Source: Salinivibrio sp. ES.052 (lineage in GTDB: Bacteria; Pseudomonadota; Gammaproteobacteria; Enterobacterales; Vibrionaceae). From it: a DNA stretch of 64,000 bases. The stretch lies in NCBI RefSeq assembly GCF_900141775.1, contig NZ_FSRI01000001.1:1954251-2018250 (forward strand), written 5' to 3'. This document shows positions 29,324 through 40,585 of this stretch, piece after piece (the stretch's first letter is position 1; every line of letters starts with the position of its first letter). The notes under the pieces were generated by a model, which had not been told where the DNA came from, ran no database searches, and was given only the letters and a program-made list of their open reading frames with translations. Position numbers and translations under genes: made by a program.

Positions 29324-30580
29324 TTAAAATTCTTTCTTGAACCAGCTACTCAGCTTGTTAATCCAGCTAGCCACAGCCCGCTTTTGTTCTGGTTCACTCG
29401 TTTCTGTTAGTAAGCTTTCTTTACCGTAATGTAAAAGTCCAACCGCCGTTGCATAACAAGGGGATTGCACGTAATCAGTCAGTCCAGTCACATTCACTGG
29501 TGGCCCGACTCGGACCTGGTTTTGGAACACGCGTTCTGCGCATTCAACCAATCCATGCATCTGTGATGCTCCTCCTGTGAGCACAATCCCAGCCGCCATT
29601 TGGTGTTTTACCCCATCGCTACGTAATTTTTCTTGGATAGCGACTAACTTTTGGTTCACCAGCCCCAATAATTCGGAGCAACGCGGCTCTATCACCTCTG
29701 ACAAGGTTTGTCGTTGCAACGTGCGTGATGGGCGTCCTCCTACACTTGGCACATTCACCTTTGCGTCTTTATTCACCAACTCACTCAATGCACAGCCATA
29801 TTTCACTTTAATGTCTTCTGCATCAGCCAGTGGTGTACCGAAGGCATAAGCAATATCACTGGTAATCACATTACCCGCGTAGGGGATCACTTCTGCATGT
29901 CGAAGTGCGCCTCCCGTCCATACTGCCAAGTCCATGGTGCCGCCGCCGATATCGACAACGCACACACCCAGCTCTCGTTCATCCGGTGTGATCACGGCAT
30001 GGCTTGCTGACAGCCCGGAGAAAATCAGTTGATCAACGCTAAGACCACAACGCTCAACGGCTTTCTCAATATTTTTTGCCGTGTCATTGTGACATGTGAT
30101 GAGGTGCACACTTGCTTCCATTCTCACCCCGGACAAACCGAGCGGATTCTTGATCCCTTCTTGGTAATCAATTTTGTACTCTTGCGGGATCACATGCAGT
30201 ACGCGCTGCTCATCACTGATCTTGACCGACTTCGCGGTATGAATCACGTTGTCTATATCATCTTGGGTAACTTCTTCATCCGAAATCGTCCCCATCCCTC
30301 TCTCAGTTTGGCAGTGAATGTGCTTCCCTGACAAAGAAAGATAAACAGAGCTGATTTGGCAATCTGCCATCATTTCTGCTTCATTCACCGCGCGCTGGAC
30401 AGATTTAACCACAGATTCTAAGTCGTTGACGCCACCCTTATCCATGCCACGGGATGGACTGCTTCCGACACCAAGTACGTTGATGGTGCCATCTGGCAGC
30501 ACTTCACTCACCAGCGTAGACACTTTGGACGTACCGATATCGAGCCCAACTATCAGTGACTTATCTGTCGTTTTATTCAT
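29324..30580 (-). CDS. ftsA: Cell division protein FtsA
   Basis: FtsA is an actin-like ATPase that tethers FtsZ to the membrane and activates the divisome. The 418-residue protein has the actin-type phosphate-1 motif GLDIGTSKV near the N-terminus, VVDIGGGTMDLAVW in the middle, the family-specific 1C domain and the C-terminal amphipathic membrane-targeting helix (SWINKLSSWFKKEF). It follows ftsQ by 12 bp. Confidence 0.98.
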   Translation of the reverse strand: MNKTTDKSLIVGLDIGTSKVSTLVSEVLPDGTINVLGVGSSPSRGMDKGGVNDLESVVKSVQRAVNEAEMMADCQISSVYLSLSGKHIHCQTERGMGTISDEEVTQDDIDNVIHTAKSVKISDEQRVLHVIPQEYKIDYQEGIKNPLGLSGVRMEASVHLITCHNDTAKNIEKAVERCGLSVDQLIFSGLSASHAVITPDERELGVCVVDIGGGTMDLAVWTGGALRHAEVIPYAGNVITSDIAYAFGTPLADAEDIKVKYGCALSELVNKDAKVNVPSVGGRPSRTLQRQTLSEVIEPRCSELLGLVNQKLVAIQEKLRSDGVKHQMAAGIVLTGGASQMHGLVECAERVFQNQVRVGPPVNVTGLTDYVQSPCYATAVGLLHYGKESLLTETSEPEQKRAVASWINKLSSWFKKEF

Positions 30581-30592
30581 TCACACCATCTC

Positions 30593-31369
30593 TTAATCTT
30601 GGCTATTCGCGTCGTCTGTCTCTGATTTCCAGCCTACGGCTGCACCCGTGTCATAACGTAAATCAACGTAGGCAATGGCTTTATCCTGCGCTTTAATCCG
30701 TGGGTATAAACTCACCAATCGCGCGAGTCGCTCTTGTCTTGCCGTTCGCCCTAACTCAATCCGTACGCCATCTCGTGTTATAATGCGCCATGAACGCCGT
30801 TTGTTCAGTGATAACGCCTGAATGGATAGCCCAATGTGGCGAAGCTCATCTTCCAGTTCACGGCTCGTGCGCAACACTTCTTCTGCCGAACCCTTGGTGC
30901 CATGTAACGAGATAAGCGGTGTATCCGCGACATCACTCGGTGCGCCTTGAAATACCTCAGCGTCTGGTGTCAGCAGTTTTTGACCATTCCAAATTGCACT
31001 GGCACGATACTCGGTGATATGTGCCTTTAAAGTATCCGGCCATTGTTTTCTTACCGCGACATGTTTTACCCAGGGCAGCGCTTCAATACTGGCCTGAATC
31101 CGATCCACGTCCTGCAACATAAAACTTTTTAAGTTGCCGTCTGATAACACCGCATCACGGACTTGCATCGCCGTTACATGCGCCTGGTCACCTTCTACCA
31201 CCAGTTGTGATAAAGGGAGCTGCTGTTCATCACTCATCCAATTCATGACACGGACTAAACCGAACAACATCAGGATAATAACCCCCATCAAAAATGCGAA
31301 TGACGCACCTTTCTGACGATCCAGCTGTATCATTGCTTGCACACGTGTAAGGGCATTGACCATGCTCAT
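30593..31369 (-). CDS. ftsQ: Cell division protein FtsQ
   Basis: FtsQ is a bitopic membrane protein that links FtsB/FtsL with the rest of the divisome. The 258-residue product has a cytoplasmic tail, one membrane segment at about 24-44, a periplasmic POTRA domain (about 50-120) and a beta domain (RSWRIITRDGVRIELGR). Met3 is a second possible start. No ddlB lies between murC and ftsQ; instead there is a 218-bp gap with a sigma70-type promoter, as is common in vibrios. Confidence 0.95.
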   Translation of the reverse strand: MSMVNALTRVQAMIQLDRQKGASFAFLMGVIILMLFGLVRVMNWMSDEQQLPLSQLVVEGDQAHVTAMQVRDAVLSDGNLKSFMLQDVDRIQASIEALPWVKHVAVRKQWPDTLKAHITEYRASAIWNGQKLLTPDAEVFQGAPSDVADTPLISLHGTKGSAEEVLRTSRELEDELRHIGLSIQALSLNKRRSWRIITRDGVRIELGRTARQERLARLVSLYPRIKAQDKAIAYVDLRYDTGAAVGWKSETDDANSQD

Positions 31370-31427
31370 ACCTATCTTATCGCCTTGTGTCGGCTCTGCT
31401 TGACACCCTTAGCGAAAAAACCGACTG

Positions 31428-31457
31428 ATTATAGCGATCCCGCGTCGTGCACTCCAA
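31428..31457 (-). promoter_or_regulatory. Candidate ftsQAZ promoter
   Basis: On the minus strand TTGGAG (31452-31457), an 18-bp spacer and a perfect TATAAT (31428-31433) lie about 58 bp before ftsQ, in the gap after murC. This would give ftsQ-ftsA-ftsZ expression independent of the mraZ promoter. Confidence 0.6.
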
Positions 31458-31587
31458 TACAGATACACACTTTAATGAGCAAGCTGGGATCTATTGCGAG
31501 CAATTTTGCTCCCAAATACGATAAAAAAATACTTTTTCATCGTAATAACCTATATAAGCCGTTATTTTTATCCTGCTCGCATGCTTC

Positions 31588-33045
31588 TTATTGTGCCATT
31601 TTAGCCTTGTCTAGCTGTTTGGCTGCCAAATTTTTCGCGACTTTACCAATATCTCCCGCCCCTTGTGTTAAAACCAAGTCATTAGGTTGCAGAACATTCG
31701 CCAACGCTGAGGGTAAAGCCTCTGGATTAGGGACAAAAATAGGATCCAGCTTACCGCGAGCGCGAATACTACGACATAGACTTCTACCATCGGCACCTGC
31801 AATCGGCGTCTCTCCCGCAGAGTACACGTCTAGCATCAGCAATACGTCCACTTTTTCCAACACATTGGCAAAGTCATCATAAAGATCCCGCGTCCGGCTA
31901 TATCTGTGCGGTTGAAAGATCATGACCAAACGATGGTCTTGCCAACCAGCGCGAGCCGCTTTAATGGTGACATCTACTTCGCTCGGGTGATGGCCATAAT
32001 CATCCACCAACAATGCAGCCCCGTCATCGACCGGAAACTCCCCTAATTGGTCGAACCGTCGACCCGTCCCTTCAAAGAGAGCAAGAGCACGTAAGATTGC
32101 CTCATCGTCCACGCCGTCTTCGGTGGCCACCGCAATCGCCGCCGCGGCATTGAGTGCATTGTGCTGACCAGGAGTATTCAACCGAATAGTTAAGGTCTCG
32201 CGACCGGGTCGTGCCACTTTAAACACACCACACTGACCATGCTGTTGGTAATCATGTAAACATACATCCGCATCTTCGGAGAACCCATAGGTGATCACTT
32301 GGCGTCCAATCGCAGGAATCAACTCACGGACAATAGGATCATCAATGCACACGACGGCTAAGCCATAGAACGGTAAATTATGGAGAAAGTCGATAAATGT
32401 CTGCTGCAATTTTGCGAAACTACCGCCATACGTATCCATGTGGTCAGCTTCAATATTGGTGACAATCGAGACCATTGGCTGCAAATGCAAAAACGACGCG
32501 TCGCTTTCATCTGCTTCAGCAATCAGGTAGCGACTGCTGCCTAATCGCGCATTGGTACCGGCACTTTTCACCAAGCCGCCGTTGACAAAAGTGGGATCTA
32601 ACCCCGCTTCTGAGAATATCTGCGTGACCATGGCGGTAGTGGTGGTTTTGCCATGTGTGCCAGCAACGGCAATACCGTGCCGATAGCGCATCAACTCGGC
32701 AAGCATTTCTGCCCGTCTCACCACCGGAATACGCAACGCTTTTGCCGCTTCGACCTCTGGGTTGTCGGGCTTGATCGCAGTCGACACCACAACAACGCTG
32801 GCTTGTTCGATATGGCTGGCTTGATGACCGATAAAAATCTGCGCCCCCATGGATGCCAAACGTTCAGTGACGATATTCTGTGCAAGATCCGAGCCGGTTA
32901 TTTGGTAACCTTCGTTAATCAGCACCTCAGCAATACCACACATGCCTGCACCGCCAATTCCCACAAAATGGATCTGTTTAACCCGGCGCATTTCCGGGAT
33001 CATGGTGCGAAGTTTTTCTAGCTGCTGATTATCCAATTTACCCAT
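31588..33045 (-). CDS. murC: UDP-N-acetylmuramate--L-alanine ligase
   Basis: MurC adds L-Ala to UDP-MurNAc, the first amino acid of the peptidoglycan stem. The start at 33045 ([19 protein letters not shown]) matches the family and gives 485 residues; an upstream in-frame start at 33108 would run 21 codons into murG. Features are the UDP-binding [17 protein letters not shown], the ATP loop [11 protein letters not shown] and [10 protein letters not shown]. It starts 10 bp after the murG stop. Confidence 0.97.
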   Translation of the reverse strand: MGKLDNQQLEKLRTMIPEMRRVKQIHFVGIGGAGMCGIAEVLINEGYQITGSDLAQNIVTERLASMGAQIFIGHQASHIEQASVVVVSTAIKPDNPEVEAAKALRIPVVRRAEMLAELMRYRHGIAVAGTHGKTTTTAMVTQIFSEAGLDPTFVNGGLVKSAGTNARLGSSRYLIAEADESDASFLHLQPMVSIVTNIEADHMDTYGGSFAKLQQTFIDFLHNLPFYGLAVVCIDDPIVRELIPAIGRQVITYGFSEDADVCLHDYQQHGQCGVFKVARPGRETLTIRLNTPGQHNALNAAAAIAVATEDGVDDEAILRALALFEGTGRRFDQLGEFPVDDGAALLVDDYGHHPSEVDVTIKAARAGWQDHRLVMIFQPHRYSRTRDLYDDFANVLEKVDVLLMLDVYSAGETPIAGADGRSLCRSIRARGKLDPIFVPNPEALPSALANVLQPNDLVLTQGAGDIGKVAKNLAAKQLDKAKMAQ

Positions 33046-33055
33046 TATCTGTTCT

Positions 33056-34117
33056 CTATTTGTTTGCGTGCGCGGTAATCGCATCCGCGACGCGGGCATC
33101 TGCATCAATGATGGCAGCGTGGCGCGCTGCCGTGGCCATCGCTAAAAGGCTGTGGCGATCTAAACGATTGATTGTCTCAGCAAGCGAGCGAGCAGTCAGT
33201 GATGGTTGTTCAATCATCAAAGCCGCCTTTCGGGCCACGAGGTAATCACCATTGAGTGCTTGTTGACGATCGGCATGCATAAAGGGCACAAAGATCGCCC
33301 CCACACCGGCAGCCGCCAGCTCAGACACAGTCAAAGCACCACTGCGACAAATCACGACATCCGCCCACGCATAGGCCTTAGCCACATCATCAATAAACTC
33401 GCTCACCGCCACATCACTGACACCTGCACGTTGATAAGCGTCACGTGTCTGGTCGGCGTTATTTTTTCCTGCTTGATGACGAACCGTGACCGTTTGGTCA
33501 GTCAGCGCCATCGCCTCGGGGACAGTTTGGTTTAAAATACGCGCCCCTTGGCTGCCACCCATCACCAACACCCGCAGGGCCCCCTTACGCTCACTAAAGC
33601 GTTGCTCAGGGGCAGCGATCTCACAGACGTCTCGGCGCACGGGATTACCCACCACCGCTTTTCCATCAAAAGCCCCTGGAAACGCTTGTAACACTTGCTT
33701 GGCTACCTTGGCTAACCAGCGGTTGGTTAACCCCGCGACTGCATTTTGTTCATGAAGGATTACTGGCACACCGCTCAACCACGCTGCGATCCCACCGGGC
33801 CCACTGACGTACCCTCCCATGCCTAATACCGCATCAGGCTTAAAGCGTTTAATCACTTGGTGCGCCTGCCAGATCGCACTCAGGATCATCCAAGGGGCTC
33901 GTAGCTTGCGCATCAGCCCGGAACCAATCAAGCCTTTCACGCGAATAAATGCGATCTCGATACCATATTTCGGCACTAAGTCAGCTTCCATGCGATCGGC
34001 TGTGCCTAGCCAGCAGATTTCCCATCCCTGATTTTCTAAGAAAGTTGCAACCGCAAGCCCGGGGAAAACATGCCCCCCAGTGCCACCTGCCATTACTAAT
34101 AATCGTTTTTTACTCAT
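33056..34117 (-). CDS. murG: UDP-GlcNAc:lipid I N-acetylglucosaminyltransferase
   Basis: MurG is a membrane-associated GT28 glycosyltransferase that makes lipid II from lipid I. The start at 34117 ([20 protein letters not shown]) overlaps the ftsW end by 8 bp and gives 353 residues, the usual length. Visible motifs are the N-terminal glycine-rich [42 protein letters not shown] and the UDP-GlcNAc site in [15 protein letters not shown]. Confidence 0.97.
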   Translation of the reverse strand: MSKKRLLVMAGGTGGHVFPGLAVATFLENQGWEICWLGTADRMEADLVPKYGIEIAFIRVKGLIGSGLMRKLRAPWMILSAIWQAHQVIKRFKPDAVLGMGGYVSGPGGIAAWLSGVPVILHEQNAVAGLTNRWLAKVAKQVLQAFPGAFDGKAVVGNPVRRDVCEIAAPEQRFSERKGALRVLVMGGSQGARILNQTVPEAMALTDQTVTVRHQAGKNNADQTRDAYQRAGVSDVAVSEFIDDVAKAYAWADVVICRSGALTVSELAAAGVGAIFVPFMHADRQQALNGDYLVARKAALMIEQPSLTARSLAETINRLDRHSLLAMATAARHAAIIDADARVADAITAHANK

Positions 34118-35315
34118 TGTTATAATCTTTACCTTGATAAGGATTCTTTTGGTGTGCCTGGGCAGTGGCGAGACGATATTCATAATCAATGCGCAATAAA
34201 AGTGCCACCGCGACCGCCATAATGACTAGGCTTGAGCCTCCGTAACTGATCAACGGTAACGTTAGCCCCTTAGTCGGCAACATTCCGGCTGCCGCCCCGA
34301 CATTGACCATGGTTTGAAAGGCAAACCAAATACCGATCCCAAAAGCCAAAAAACCACCGAAGAGTTGGCTTTGCTCAAGACAGCGTTTACCGATAAAAAG
34401 GGCTTTAAATACAAGGCAAAAAATCAAACACAAAATAAGGCTCACGCCCACTAGCCCGAGCTCCTCGGCGATGACGGCAAACACAAAGTCGGTATGCGCT
34501 TCTGGCAAGTATTCCAATTTTTGGATTGAGTTACCTAACCCTTGTCCAAACCAATCACCACGACCAAATGCCATCAACGACTGAGTGAGCTGATAGCCAC
34601 TACCAAACGGGTCTTGCCATGGGTCCAAAAACGCCGTTACACGCCGCACTCGGTAGGGTTCGGCGATAATCAAGCCTCCTACCAAGGTCAGGCCGGTGAT
34701 CAATAGCGCAATAAACTGCCATAACTTCGCTCCCGCAATAAACAACATGCCCACAGTGGTGACAAACATCACCACCACTGAGCCTAAATCGGGCTGTGCC
34801 AACAGTAAGCTTGCAAAAAACAGTAGAACGGCAAGCGGTTTAGCAAACCCACGGAAATGCTCTCGCACTTCACCATGACGGCGTACGAGATAGCCGGCCA
34901 AAAACACGAAGAGAGATAACTTGGCGATCTCAGCGGGTTGGATATTGATCCCCGCAATAGAGATCCAGCGCGCAGCGCCATTGACCGAACGTCCAATCGC
35001 CAATACGGCCAACAAAAGGATGGATGAAACTAACAACATCCACCCGCTATAGCGCTGCCACAGTTTTACCGGGACGTACATCACCACAATGGCGGCGACA
35101 ATCGCAACAGTCAGATATAAGGCATGCCGTTTGGCAAATAAAAACGGGGCATCCGCTAATCTCAAAGCAACAGGGATCGACGCGGAGGTCACCATCACTA
35201 GCCCGATGACCATCAACAGCAACGACGTCCACACTAATTGACGATCGTACAGCGCGCCCGGAGATGGCGTCCGAAGCCACTGCCAACAGTGTTGAGGAAG
35301 GCTGCGGACGGTCAT
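34110..35315 (-). CDS. ftsW: Septal peptidoglycan glycosyltransferase FtsW (SEDS family)
   Basis: FtsW is a SEDS polymerase that, with the transpeptidase FtsI, builds septal glycan strands. The 401-residue protein has about ten membrane segments, and the family landmarks [52 protein letters not shown] and [10 protein letters not shown]. Its start overlaps the murD stop by 4 bp (ATGA) and its end overlaps murG by 8 bp. Confidence 0.97.
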   Translation of the reverse strand: MTVRSLPQHCWQWLRTPSPGALYDRQLVWTSLLLMVIGLVMVTSASIPVALRLADAPFLFAKRHALYLTVAIVAAIVVMYVPVKLWQRYSGWMLLVSSILLLAVLAIGRSVNGAARWISIAGINIQPAEIAKLSLFVFLAGYLVRRHGEVREHFRGFAKPLAVLLFFASLLLAQPDLGSVVVMFVTTVGMLFIAGAKLWQFIALLITGLTLVGGLIIAEPYRVRRVTAFLDPWQDPFGSGYQLTQSLMAFGRGDWFGQGLGNSIQKLEYLPEAHTDFVFAVIAEELGLVGVSLILCLIFCLVFKALFIGKRCLEQSQLFGGFLAFGIGIWFAFQTMVNVGAAAGMLPTKGLTLPLISYGGSSLVIMAVAVALLLRIDYEYRLATAQAHQKNPYQGKDYNNE

Positions 35316-36664
35316 GCGTGCCTCGCGATAATTGATTCCACACCCGCGATAAAGGCATCACCACGGGCGGCAAAATTAGCAAATTGGTCCAAACTTGAGC
35401 AGGCAGGCGATAACAGCACCATGTCACCGGGCGCCACTTGGTTAGCGGCCGCTTCCATCGCTTGTGGCAGGGTATCCACACACTGCGCGCGTTGATCAAG
35501 TACCGCTAACTGTGCTTTATCTTTACCAAAACAGTACAGCGACACATCCAACTTTGCTAACGCGGGTTGCAAGGCACTAAAGTCTGCGCCTTTACCATCG
35601 CCCCCCACTAGCAAATGCAAGTGCCCTTTTAGCTCAAGCCCATCCAAGGCGGCTAGTGTACTCGCCACATTGGTGGCTTTTGAATCATTCACCCACACCA
35701 CGTTCTGGTGCTCGGCGACCTTTTGACAACGATGTGGGAGGCCTGCGTACGTGCTGAGTGCCGCTTTTTGTCCCTGTTGGCTGATGCCGACACTGTCAGC
35801 CAGTGCCATGGCCGCCAACCCATTCGCCACGTTGTGACGTCCCACCAATCCCAACGACGAAACGGGTAGTAATGGGTCGCCATGTGCCGATAACCACGCC
35901 TCCCCTTGGTGGGTGATGAGGCAATAATCGCCTTGGTGGAAACCAAATAAACGCATGGAGGAGGCGCTATTCGTTTGCAGATCATCGTGCGTTTGCGGAT
36001 CATCGGCATTGGCAATCAAGGTGGTCGCATGGGTGAAAATACGGCACTTGGCGGTCCGATAATCAGCCAAGCTCTCGTACCTATCCATATGATCTTCTGA
36101 GAAATTCAAGAACGCTGCGCCATCGAGCACCAGCGAGTTGGTAGTTTCGAGTTGAAAGCTCGAGAGCTCTAACACATACAGCTCGTGTCCACGCTCGAGT
36201 AAATCTAACGCTGCGACACCAATATTGCCACCCACTCCGACGTCAATCCCGCTCGCTTTCGCCATTTCGCCCACCAGCGCCGTGACGGTGCTTTTGCCGT
36301 TGGAGCCGGTGATCGCCACTACCGGCTTATCGCAGTTCCACGCAAATAGCTCAATGTCTCCCACGACAGGTGTACCCGCTGCATGGACTGGCGCCAACGC
36401 TGGCGTCTGCAGCGAAATACCTGGGTTAGCCACCACCAGATCAGCATCCGCTAACCACTGGGGCAACCAGCTTCCGGTGTGCAACGCGACGTTATCGGGC
36501 AACTGATCTTGCCCGGGCGGCTGAGCCCGTGAGTCCATCACGCGAATGCGCGCTTGAGGGTGATGACGCGCAATAAAGCGCACCACGGATAACCCAGTAA
36601 CGCCCAAGCCCATCACCACAATATGGCGAAACTCGGTGAGTGAACGCTGGAACGCGGCTGCCAT
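35312..36664 (-). CDS. murD: UDP-N-acetylmuramoylalanine--D-glutamate ligase
   Basis: MurD adds D-Glu to UDP-MurNAc-L-Ala. The start at 36664 ([21 protein letters not shown]) follows the mraY stop by 2 bp; an upstream start at 36724 would overlap mraY by 58 bp. The 450-residue protein has the Rossmann [15 protein letters not shown], the ATP loop [12 protein letters not shown], the metal-binding [12 protein letters not shown] and [12 protein letters not shown] of the Mur ligase core. Confidence 0.97.
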   Translation of the reverse strand: MAAAFQRSLTEFRHIVVMGLGVTGLSVVRFIARHHPQARIRVMDSRAQPPGQDQLPDNVALHTGSWLPQWLADADLVVANPGISLQTPALAPVHAAGTPVVGDIELFAWNCDKPVVAITGSNGKSTVTALVGEMAKASGIDVGVGGNIGVAALDLLERGHELYVLELSSFQLETTNSLVLDGAAFLNFSEDHMDRYESLADYRTAKCRIFTHATTLIANADDPQTHDDLQTNSASSMRLFGFHQGDYCLITHQGEAWLSAHGDPLLPVSSLGLVGRHNVANGLAAMALADSVGISQQGQKAALSTYAGLPHRCQKVAEHQNVVWVNDSKATNVASTLAALDGLELKGHLHLLVGGDGKGADFSALQPALAKLDVSLYCFGKDKAQLAVLDQRAQCVDTLPQAMEAAANQVAPGDMVLLSPACSSLDQFANFAARGDAFIAGVESIIARHA

Positions 36665-36666
36665 GA

Positions 36667-37749
36667 TTAACGTACCTTGAGTGTCGCCAGGGCAATCAGC
36701 ACTAGCATCAACGATATGATCCAAAAGCGCACGATCACTCGCGGCTCTGGCCAGCCTTTTAATTCATAGTGGTGATGAATCGGTGCCATGCGGAAAATAC
36801 GTTGGCCGCGCAATTTATAGGAGCCAACCTGCAAAATCACCGATACCGTTTCCATCACGAACACGCCGCCCATGATGATCAGCAACAGCTCTTGGCGCAC
36901 CAACACCGCGATGGTCCCTAGCGCGCCACCTAATGCCAACGAGCCGACATCGCCCATGAACACTTGTGCCGGATACGTGTTAAACCACAAAAAGCCTAAG
37001 CCAGCACCGACAATCGCGGCACACACGACCACCAGCTCGCTGCTGTATTGGATATATGGAATATGCAGATAGCTGGCAAAATTGACGTTACCAGTCGCCC
37101 AAGCAATAAAGGCAAACCCACCGGCAACCATGACAGTAGGCAAAATGGCCAAGCCATCTAATCCGTCAGTCAGGTTCACCGCATTGCTGGTGCCGACAAT
37201 CACAAAGTAGGTAAAGACGATGTAGAAAAGCCCAAGCTGTGGCATCACGTCTTTGAAAAACGGCACCACCAACTGGGTGGCGGCGGTGTCACTGCCATGC
37301 ACATAGAGGGCAAACGCCACGCCTAATGCAATGGCGGATTGCCAGAAGTACTTCCAGCGCGCCACGAGCCCGTCGGTATTTTTACGCACCACCTTGCGGT
37401 AGTCATCGACAAAGCCCACCGCGCCATAGCCAAGCAGGACAACCATCACCGCCCAAACATAAGGGTTGGCCAAGTCTGCCCATAAAAAGACCGTCAAACT
37501 GATGGCAGCCACGATCAGCACTCCGCCCATTGTCGGCGTGCCGCGTTTGCTAAAGTGAGATTCGGGCCCTTCTTCGCGCACTACTTGACCAATCTGCATC
37601 GATTGTAAGCGTTTAATCAAACGCGGTCCGGCCCATAGCGAGAACAACAACGCGGTCAATGCACTCACAATCGCTCGGAAGGTGAGGTATTCAAACAAAC
37701 GCATTGAAGGTAAGAGGTTTTGTAGCGCCTCCGCTAACCATAAAAGCAT
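36667..37749 (-). CDS. mraY: Phospho-MurNAc-pentapeptide transferase MraY
   Basis: MraY is an integral membrane enzyme that transfers phospho-MurNAc-pentapeptide to undecaprenyl phosphate, forming lipid I. I start it at ATG 37749, which overlaps the murF stop by one base (TAATG) and gives 360 residues, exactly the usual size; a TTG two codons earlier is less likely. Conserved parts include [14 protein letters not shown], the catalytic aspartates in GFVDDYRK and [10 protein letters not shown], and [13 protein letters not shown]. Confidence 0.98.
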   Translation of the reverse strand: MLLWLAEALQNLLPSMRLFEYLTFRAIVSALTALLFSLWAGPRLIKRLQSMQIGQVVREEGPESHFSKRGTPTMGGVLIVAAISLTVFLWADLANPYVWAVMVVLLGYGAVGFVDDYRKVVRKNTDGLVARWKYFWQSAIALGVAFALYVHGSDTAATQLVVPFFKDVMPQLGLFYIVFTYFVIVGTSNAVNLTDGLDGLAILPTVMVAGGFAFIAWATGNVNFASYLHIPYIQYSSELVVVCAAIVGAGLGFLWFNTYPAQVFMGDVGSLALGGALGTIAVLVRQELLLIIMGGVFVMETVSVILQVGSYKLRGQRIFRMAPIHHHYELKGWPEPRVIVRFWIISLMLVLIALATLKVR

Positions 37750-39116
37750 TAGCAAGCCTCCTTGATGGCGGCAACAACGGCTTCCATCGCCATCCCGCGA
37801 GCGCCTTTAATTAGAATTGTGTCAGGTGTGTGTGTGTTCATCATGGCTACTACATGCGCAATGAGCGCCTCTTTACTATCAAAATGGTCACCGCCACAGC
37901 ATTCGCTGATCACACGGCTATCGTTTCCAGTCGTGAAAACCTGGGTTAATTGCGCTTTCGCGGCATGCTCTCCCACGTCACGATGCATTGGTTCACTGTA
38001 CTGCCCAAGTTCAGCCATATCGCCGACAATGAGCCAACGCTCGCCCGGGTAGCTAGCCAGTACATCGATCGCGGATTTCATCGCTGGCACACTAGCGTTA
38101 TAAGTGTCATCTATCAGTCTCAACCCAAGACGAGGTTCACTGACTTGGGTGCGGCCCGCCACGTTTTCTACCGTGGCTAAGCCATTCACCACATCGTCCA
38201 AGCTTACGCCAGGTAACTGCATCGCTGCACAACCGGCCATCAGCGCATTGGTAATATTGTGCTGACCGGGCAACGGGAGCGTCACTGTTTTCTGGTCTTG
38301 CCCGTCACTCAGCGAGATCTGATAACAGCCCGCATCAGTGAGGATGCTATCGACAACGGTCAGTGGTGCCGCCTCGGTGGCAGTCACTGGGATCACCTGC
38401 TTGTCGGCCAGCACCGCTTGCCACTTGTCAGCGCCATGGCTACGTTGATTCACCAGCGCGATGCCGCCCTCTGGCAAACCTTGATAAATCTCGCCTTTGG
38501 CAATCGCCACTCCTTCCATCGAGCCAAATCCCTCAAGGTGGGCAGCGGCTAAGTTGGTGACCATGGCGATATCGGGTTTGACCAAAGACGTGGTGTAGGC
38601 GATTTCGCCAATATGGTTTGCCCCCAGCTCAATCACCGCATACTGATGCTCAGGCGTCAGTCGAAACAGGGTCAGCGGCACACCAATATCATTGTTGAAG
38701 TTGCCGGCAGTGGCTAAGGTTGGCCCTTTTTGCGCAAGGATAGCCGCCAGCATTTGCTTCACCGTGGTTTTACCGCAGCTACCGGTAATGGCAATGGTGG
38801 GCACCTGACACTGGCTTTTCACCCAGGCGCCCAGTTGGCCGAGGGCAATACGCGTATCCTCAACCAGCAATTGTGGTATCGCAACATCTAGCGGGCGGTC
38901 GACCACCATCGCTGCAGCACCGGCCTCTTTGGCTTGCTCCGCAAAATGATGTCCATCAAAGCGCTCCCCTTGCAGGGCAACAAACAGTGCACCTTCGCCA
39001 AGTTCACGGGTATCGGTCGTGATGGCATCAATCTGGGTATTCGCTGGCAACCGTTCACGCTGTAAAACCGTCGCGTTCGCCGCGTGAACGAGGGTATCGA
39101 GTGGGGTCCGAATCAT
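37749..39116 (-). CDS. murF: UDP-MurNAc-tripeptide--D-alanyl-D-alanine ligase
   Basis: MurF adds D-Ala-D-Ala to the UDP-MurNAc-tripeptide, completing the cytoplasmic precursor. The 455-residue protein has the ATP loop [22 protein letters not shown] and the [11 protein letters not shown] motif of Mur ligases. It overlaps murE by 4 bp (ATGA) and mraY by one base. Since the window has no ddl gene, the D-Ala-D-Ala ligase must be encoded elsewhere. Confidence 0.97.
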   Translation of the reverse strand: MIRTPLDTLVHAANATVLQRERLPANTQIDAITTDTRELGEGALFVALQGERFDGHHFAEQAKEAGAAAMVVDRPLDVAIPQLLVEDTRIALGQLGAWVKSQCQVPTIAITGSCGKTTVKQMLAAILAQKGPTLATAGNFNNDIGVPLTLFRLTPEHQYAVIELGANHIGEIAYTTSLVKPDIAMVTNLAAAHLEGFGSMEGVAIAKGEIYQGLPEGGIALVNQRSHGADKWQAVLADKQVIPVTATEAAPLTVVDSILTDAGCYQISLSDGQDQKTVTLPLPGQHNITNALMAGCAAMQLPGVSLDDVVNGLATVENVAGRTQVSEPRLGLRLIDDTYNASVPAMKSAIDVLASYPGERWLIVGDMAELGQYSEPMHRDVGEHAAKAQLTQVFTTGNDSRVISECCGGDHFDSKEALIAHVVAMMNTHTPDTILIKGARGMAMEAVVAAIKEAC

Positions 39117-40585
39117 GATAACTCCTTGAGTTGCGCCGCCACCGTCTCTCGATCGGAATAGTGCACCTTGCCATGCGCCAAAACTTGGTAATCTTCATGG
39201 CCCTTGCCCGCGACCAGGACAACATCCTCGGCTTTCGCTTGTTGGATGACCTGGCTCACCGCCTCTGCGCGGTCGTGTTTTACCCATGCACGCTCTGGCG
39301 CCTCCATGCCTGCTAGCATGTCTTGGGTTATGGCTTCCGGATCTTCACTGCGGGGATTATCATTGGTTAACACCGCATGATCCGCGTGCTGCTCAGCCAA
39401 ACGAGCCATTAACGGCCGTTTACGTGTATCACGATCGCCGCCGCAACCAAAGATGCACCACAGTGCCCCTTTACAATGACGTCGCAACGCAAGCAATGCT
39501 TTTTCTAGTGCATCGGGCGTGTGAGCATAATCAACCACCACTGTGGGTTTGTCAGCGGCAAGAAAAACCTCCATCCGCCCGGTGACAGCTTGCAGCTGCG
39601 GGCTCACGGCCAATAACGGCGCGAACGGATGGCCCAGCCCCAATAAGGTGGCTAAGCTCACCAGCAGATTGCTGACATTGAAATCACCAACGAGCGCCGC
39701 ATGGATCTCACCCTGCCCCCACGATGAATCGACCTGTACCTGCACCCCGTCGCTGGCATAGGCCACCGAGGTTGCGTGCACAAACGGGCCCGCGTGTCCT
39801 TCCAGTGAGGCAGCATCCATGGCCACAGCGATAGCGTCTGGCCATTGCTTAAGCCAAGTGCGACCGACGTTATCGTCAGCATTGATGACTTTAAGTGGCG
39901 AGCCTAACTCAAACAGTTGCTTTTTCGCCGCCGCATAGGCTTCTAGGGTATGGTGATAATCTAAGTGGTCGTGGCTTAAATTGGTAAAGACAGCCGCATC
40001 AAAGGCAAGGCTTGCCACTCGCCCTTGCACTAGGCCGTGCGAAGAAACCTCCATCGCCACATGGCTTGCACCTTGTTGGGCAAAGTCAGCAAGCTGGGAT
40101 TGGATACTGATCGCATCCCCGGTGGTGTTATCGGCCGCTTTAAGCGCGCCAATAAAACCGTTGCCCGTGGTGCCCATCACAGCTGTGCGTTGTTCTAAGG
40201 CATCAAGCCACTGAGCGATCAGTTGCGACACCGTGGTTTTACCATTGGTCCCGGTCACCCCAATCATACGCATGTGCTGTTGCGGGTGCTGATAGAAACG
40301 CGTCGCTAATGCGGAAAGCGCCTCAGGCAATACGCGCAAACTGATCAGTGGCACCTTCTGGTACCACGCCACACCGTCTTGCTCGCCTTGCTGCACGATA
40401 GCTACCGCACCTGACTGGATCGCCATATCAATAAACTGGCGACCGTCAACCTGGTGCCCATTGATGGCAATAAACACATCACCATTACCGACTCGACGAC
40501 TGTCCAAAGTGATATGCCTAACCGGAAGACTAGGTACATCCGCTAGCCAAGGGCTTAACCATTGGTTTAAATCATTCATTTCCAT
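39113..40585 (-). CDS. murE: UDP-MurNAc-L-alanyl-D-glutamate--2,6-diaminopimelate ligase
   Basis: MurE adds the third stem residue. The 490-residue protein has the ATP loop GTNGKTTVSQLI, and the motif TNDNPRSEDP, whose DNPR box marks enzymes specific for meso-diaminopimelate rather than lysine, as expected for a Gram-negative wall. The start overlaps the ftsI end by 14 bp; Met3 (40579) is an alternative. It ends in a 4-bp overlap with murF. Confidence 0.97.
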   Translation of the reverse strand: MEMNDLNQWLSPWLADVPSLPVRHITLDSRRVGNGDVFIAINGHQVDGRQFIDMAIQSGAVAIVQQGEQDGVAWYQKVPLISLRVLPEALSALATRFYQHPQQHMRMIGVTGTNGKTTVSQLIAQWLDALEQRTAVMGTTGNGFIGALKAADNTTGDAISIQSQLADFAQQGASHVAMEVSSHGLVQGRVASLAFDAAVFTNLSHDHLDYHHTLEAYAAAKKQLFELGSPLKVINADDNVGRTWLKQWPDAIAVAMDAASLEGHAGPFVHATSVAYASDGVQVQVDSSWGQGEIHAALVGDFNVSNLLVSLATLLGLGHPFAPLLAVSPQLQAVTGRMEVFLAADKPTVVVDYAHTPDALEKALLALRRHCKGALWCIFGCGGDRDTRKRPLMARLAEQHADHAVLTNDNPRSEDPEAITQDMLAGMEAPERAWVKHDRAEAVSQVIQQAKAEDVVLVAGKGHEDYQVLAHGKVHYSDRETVAAQLKELS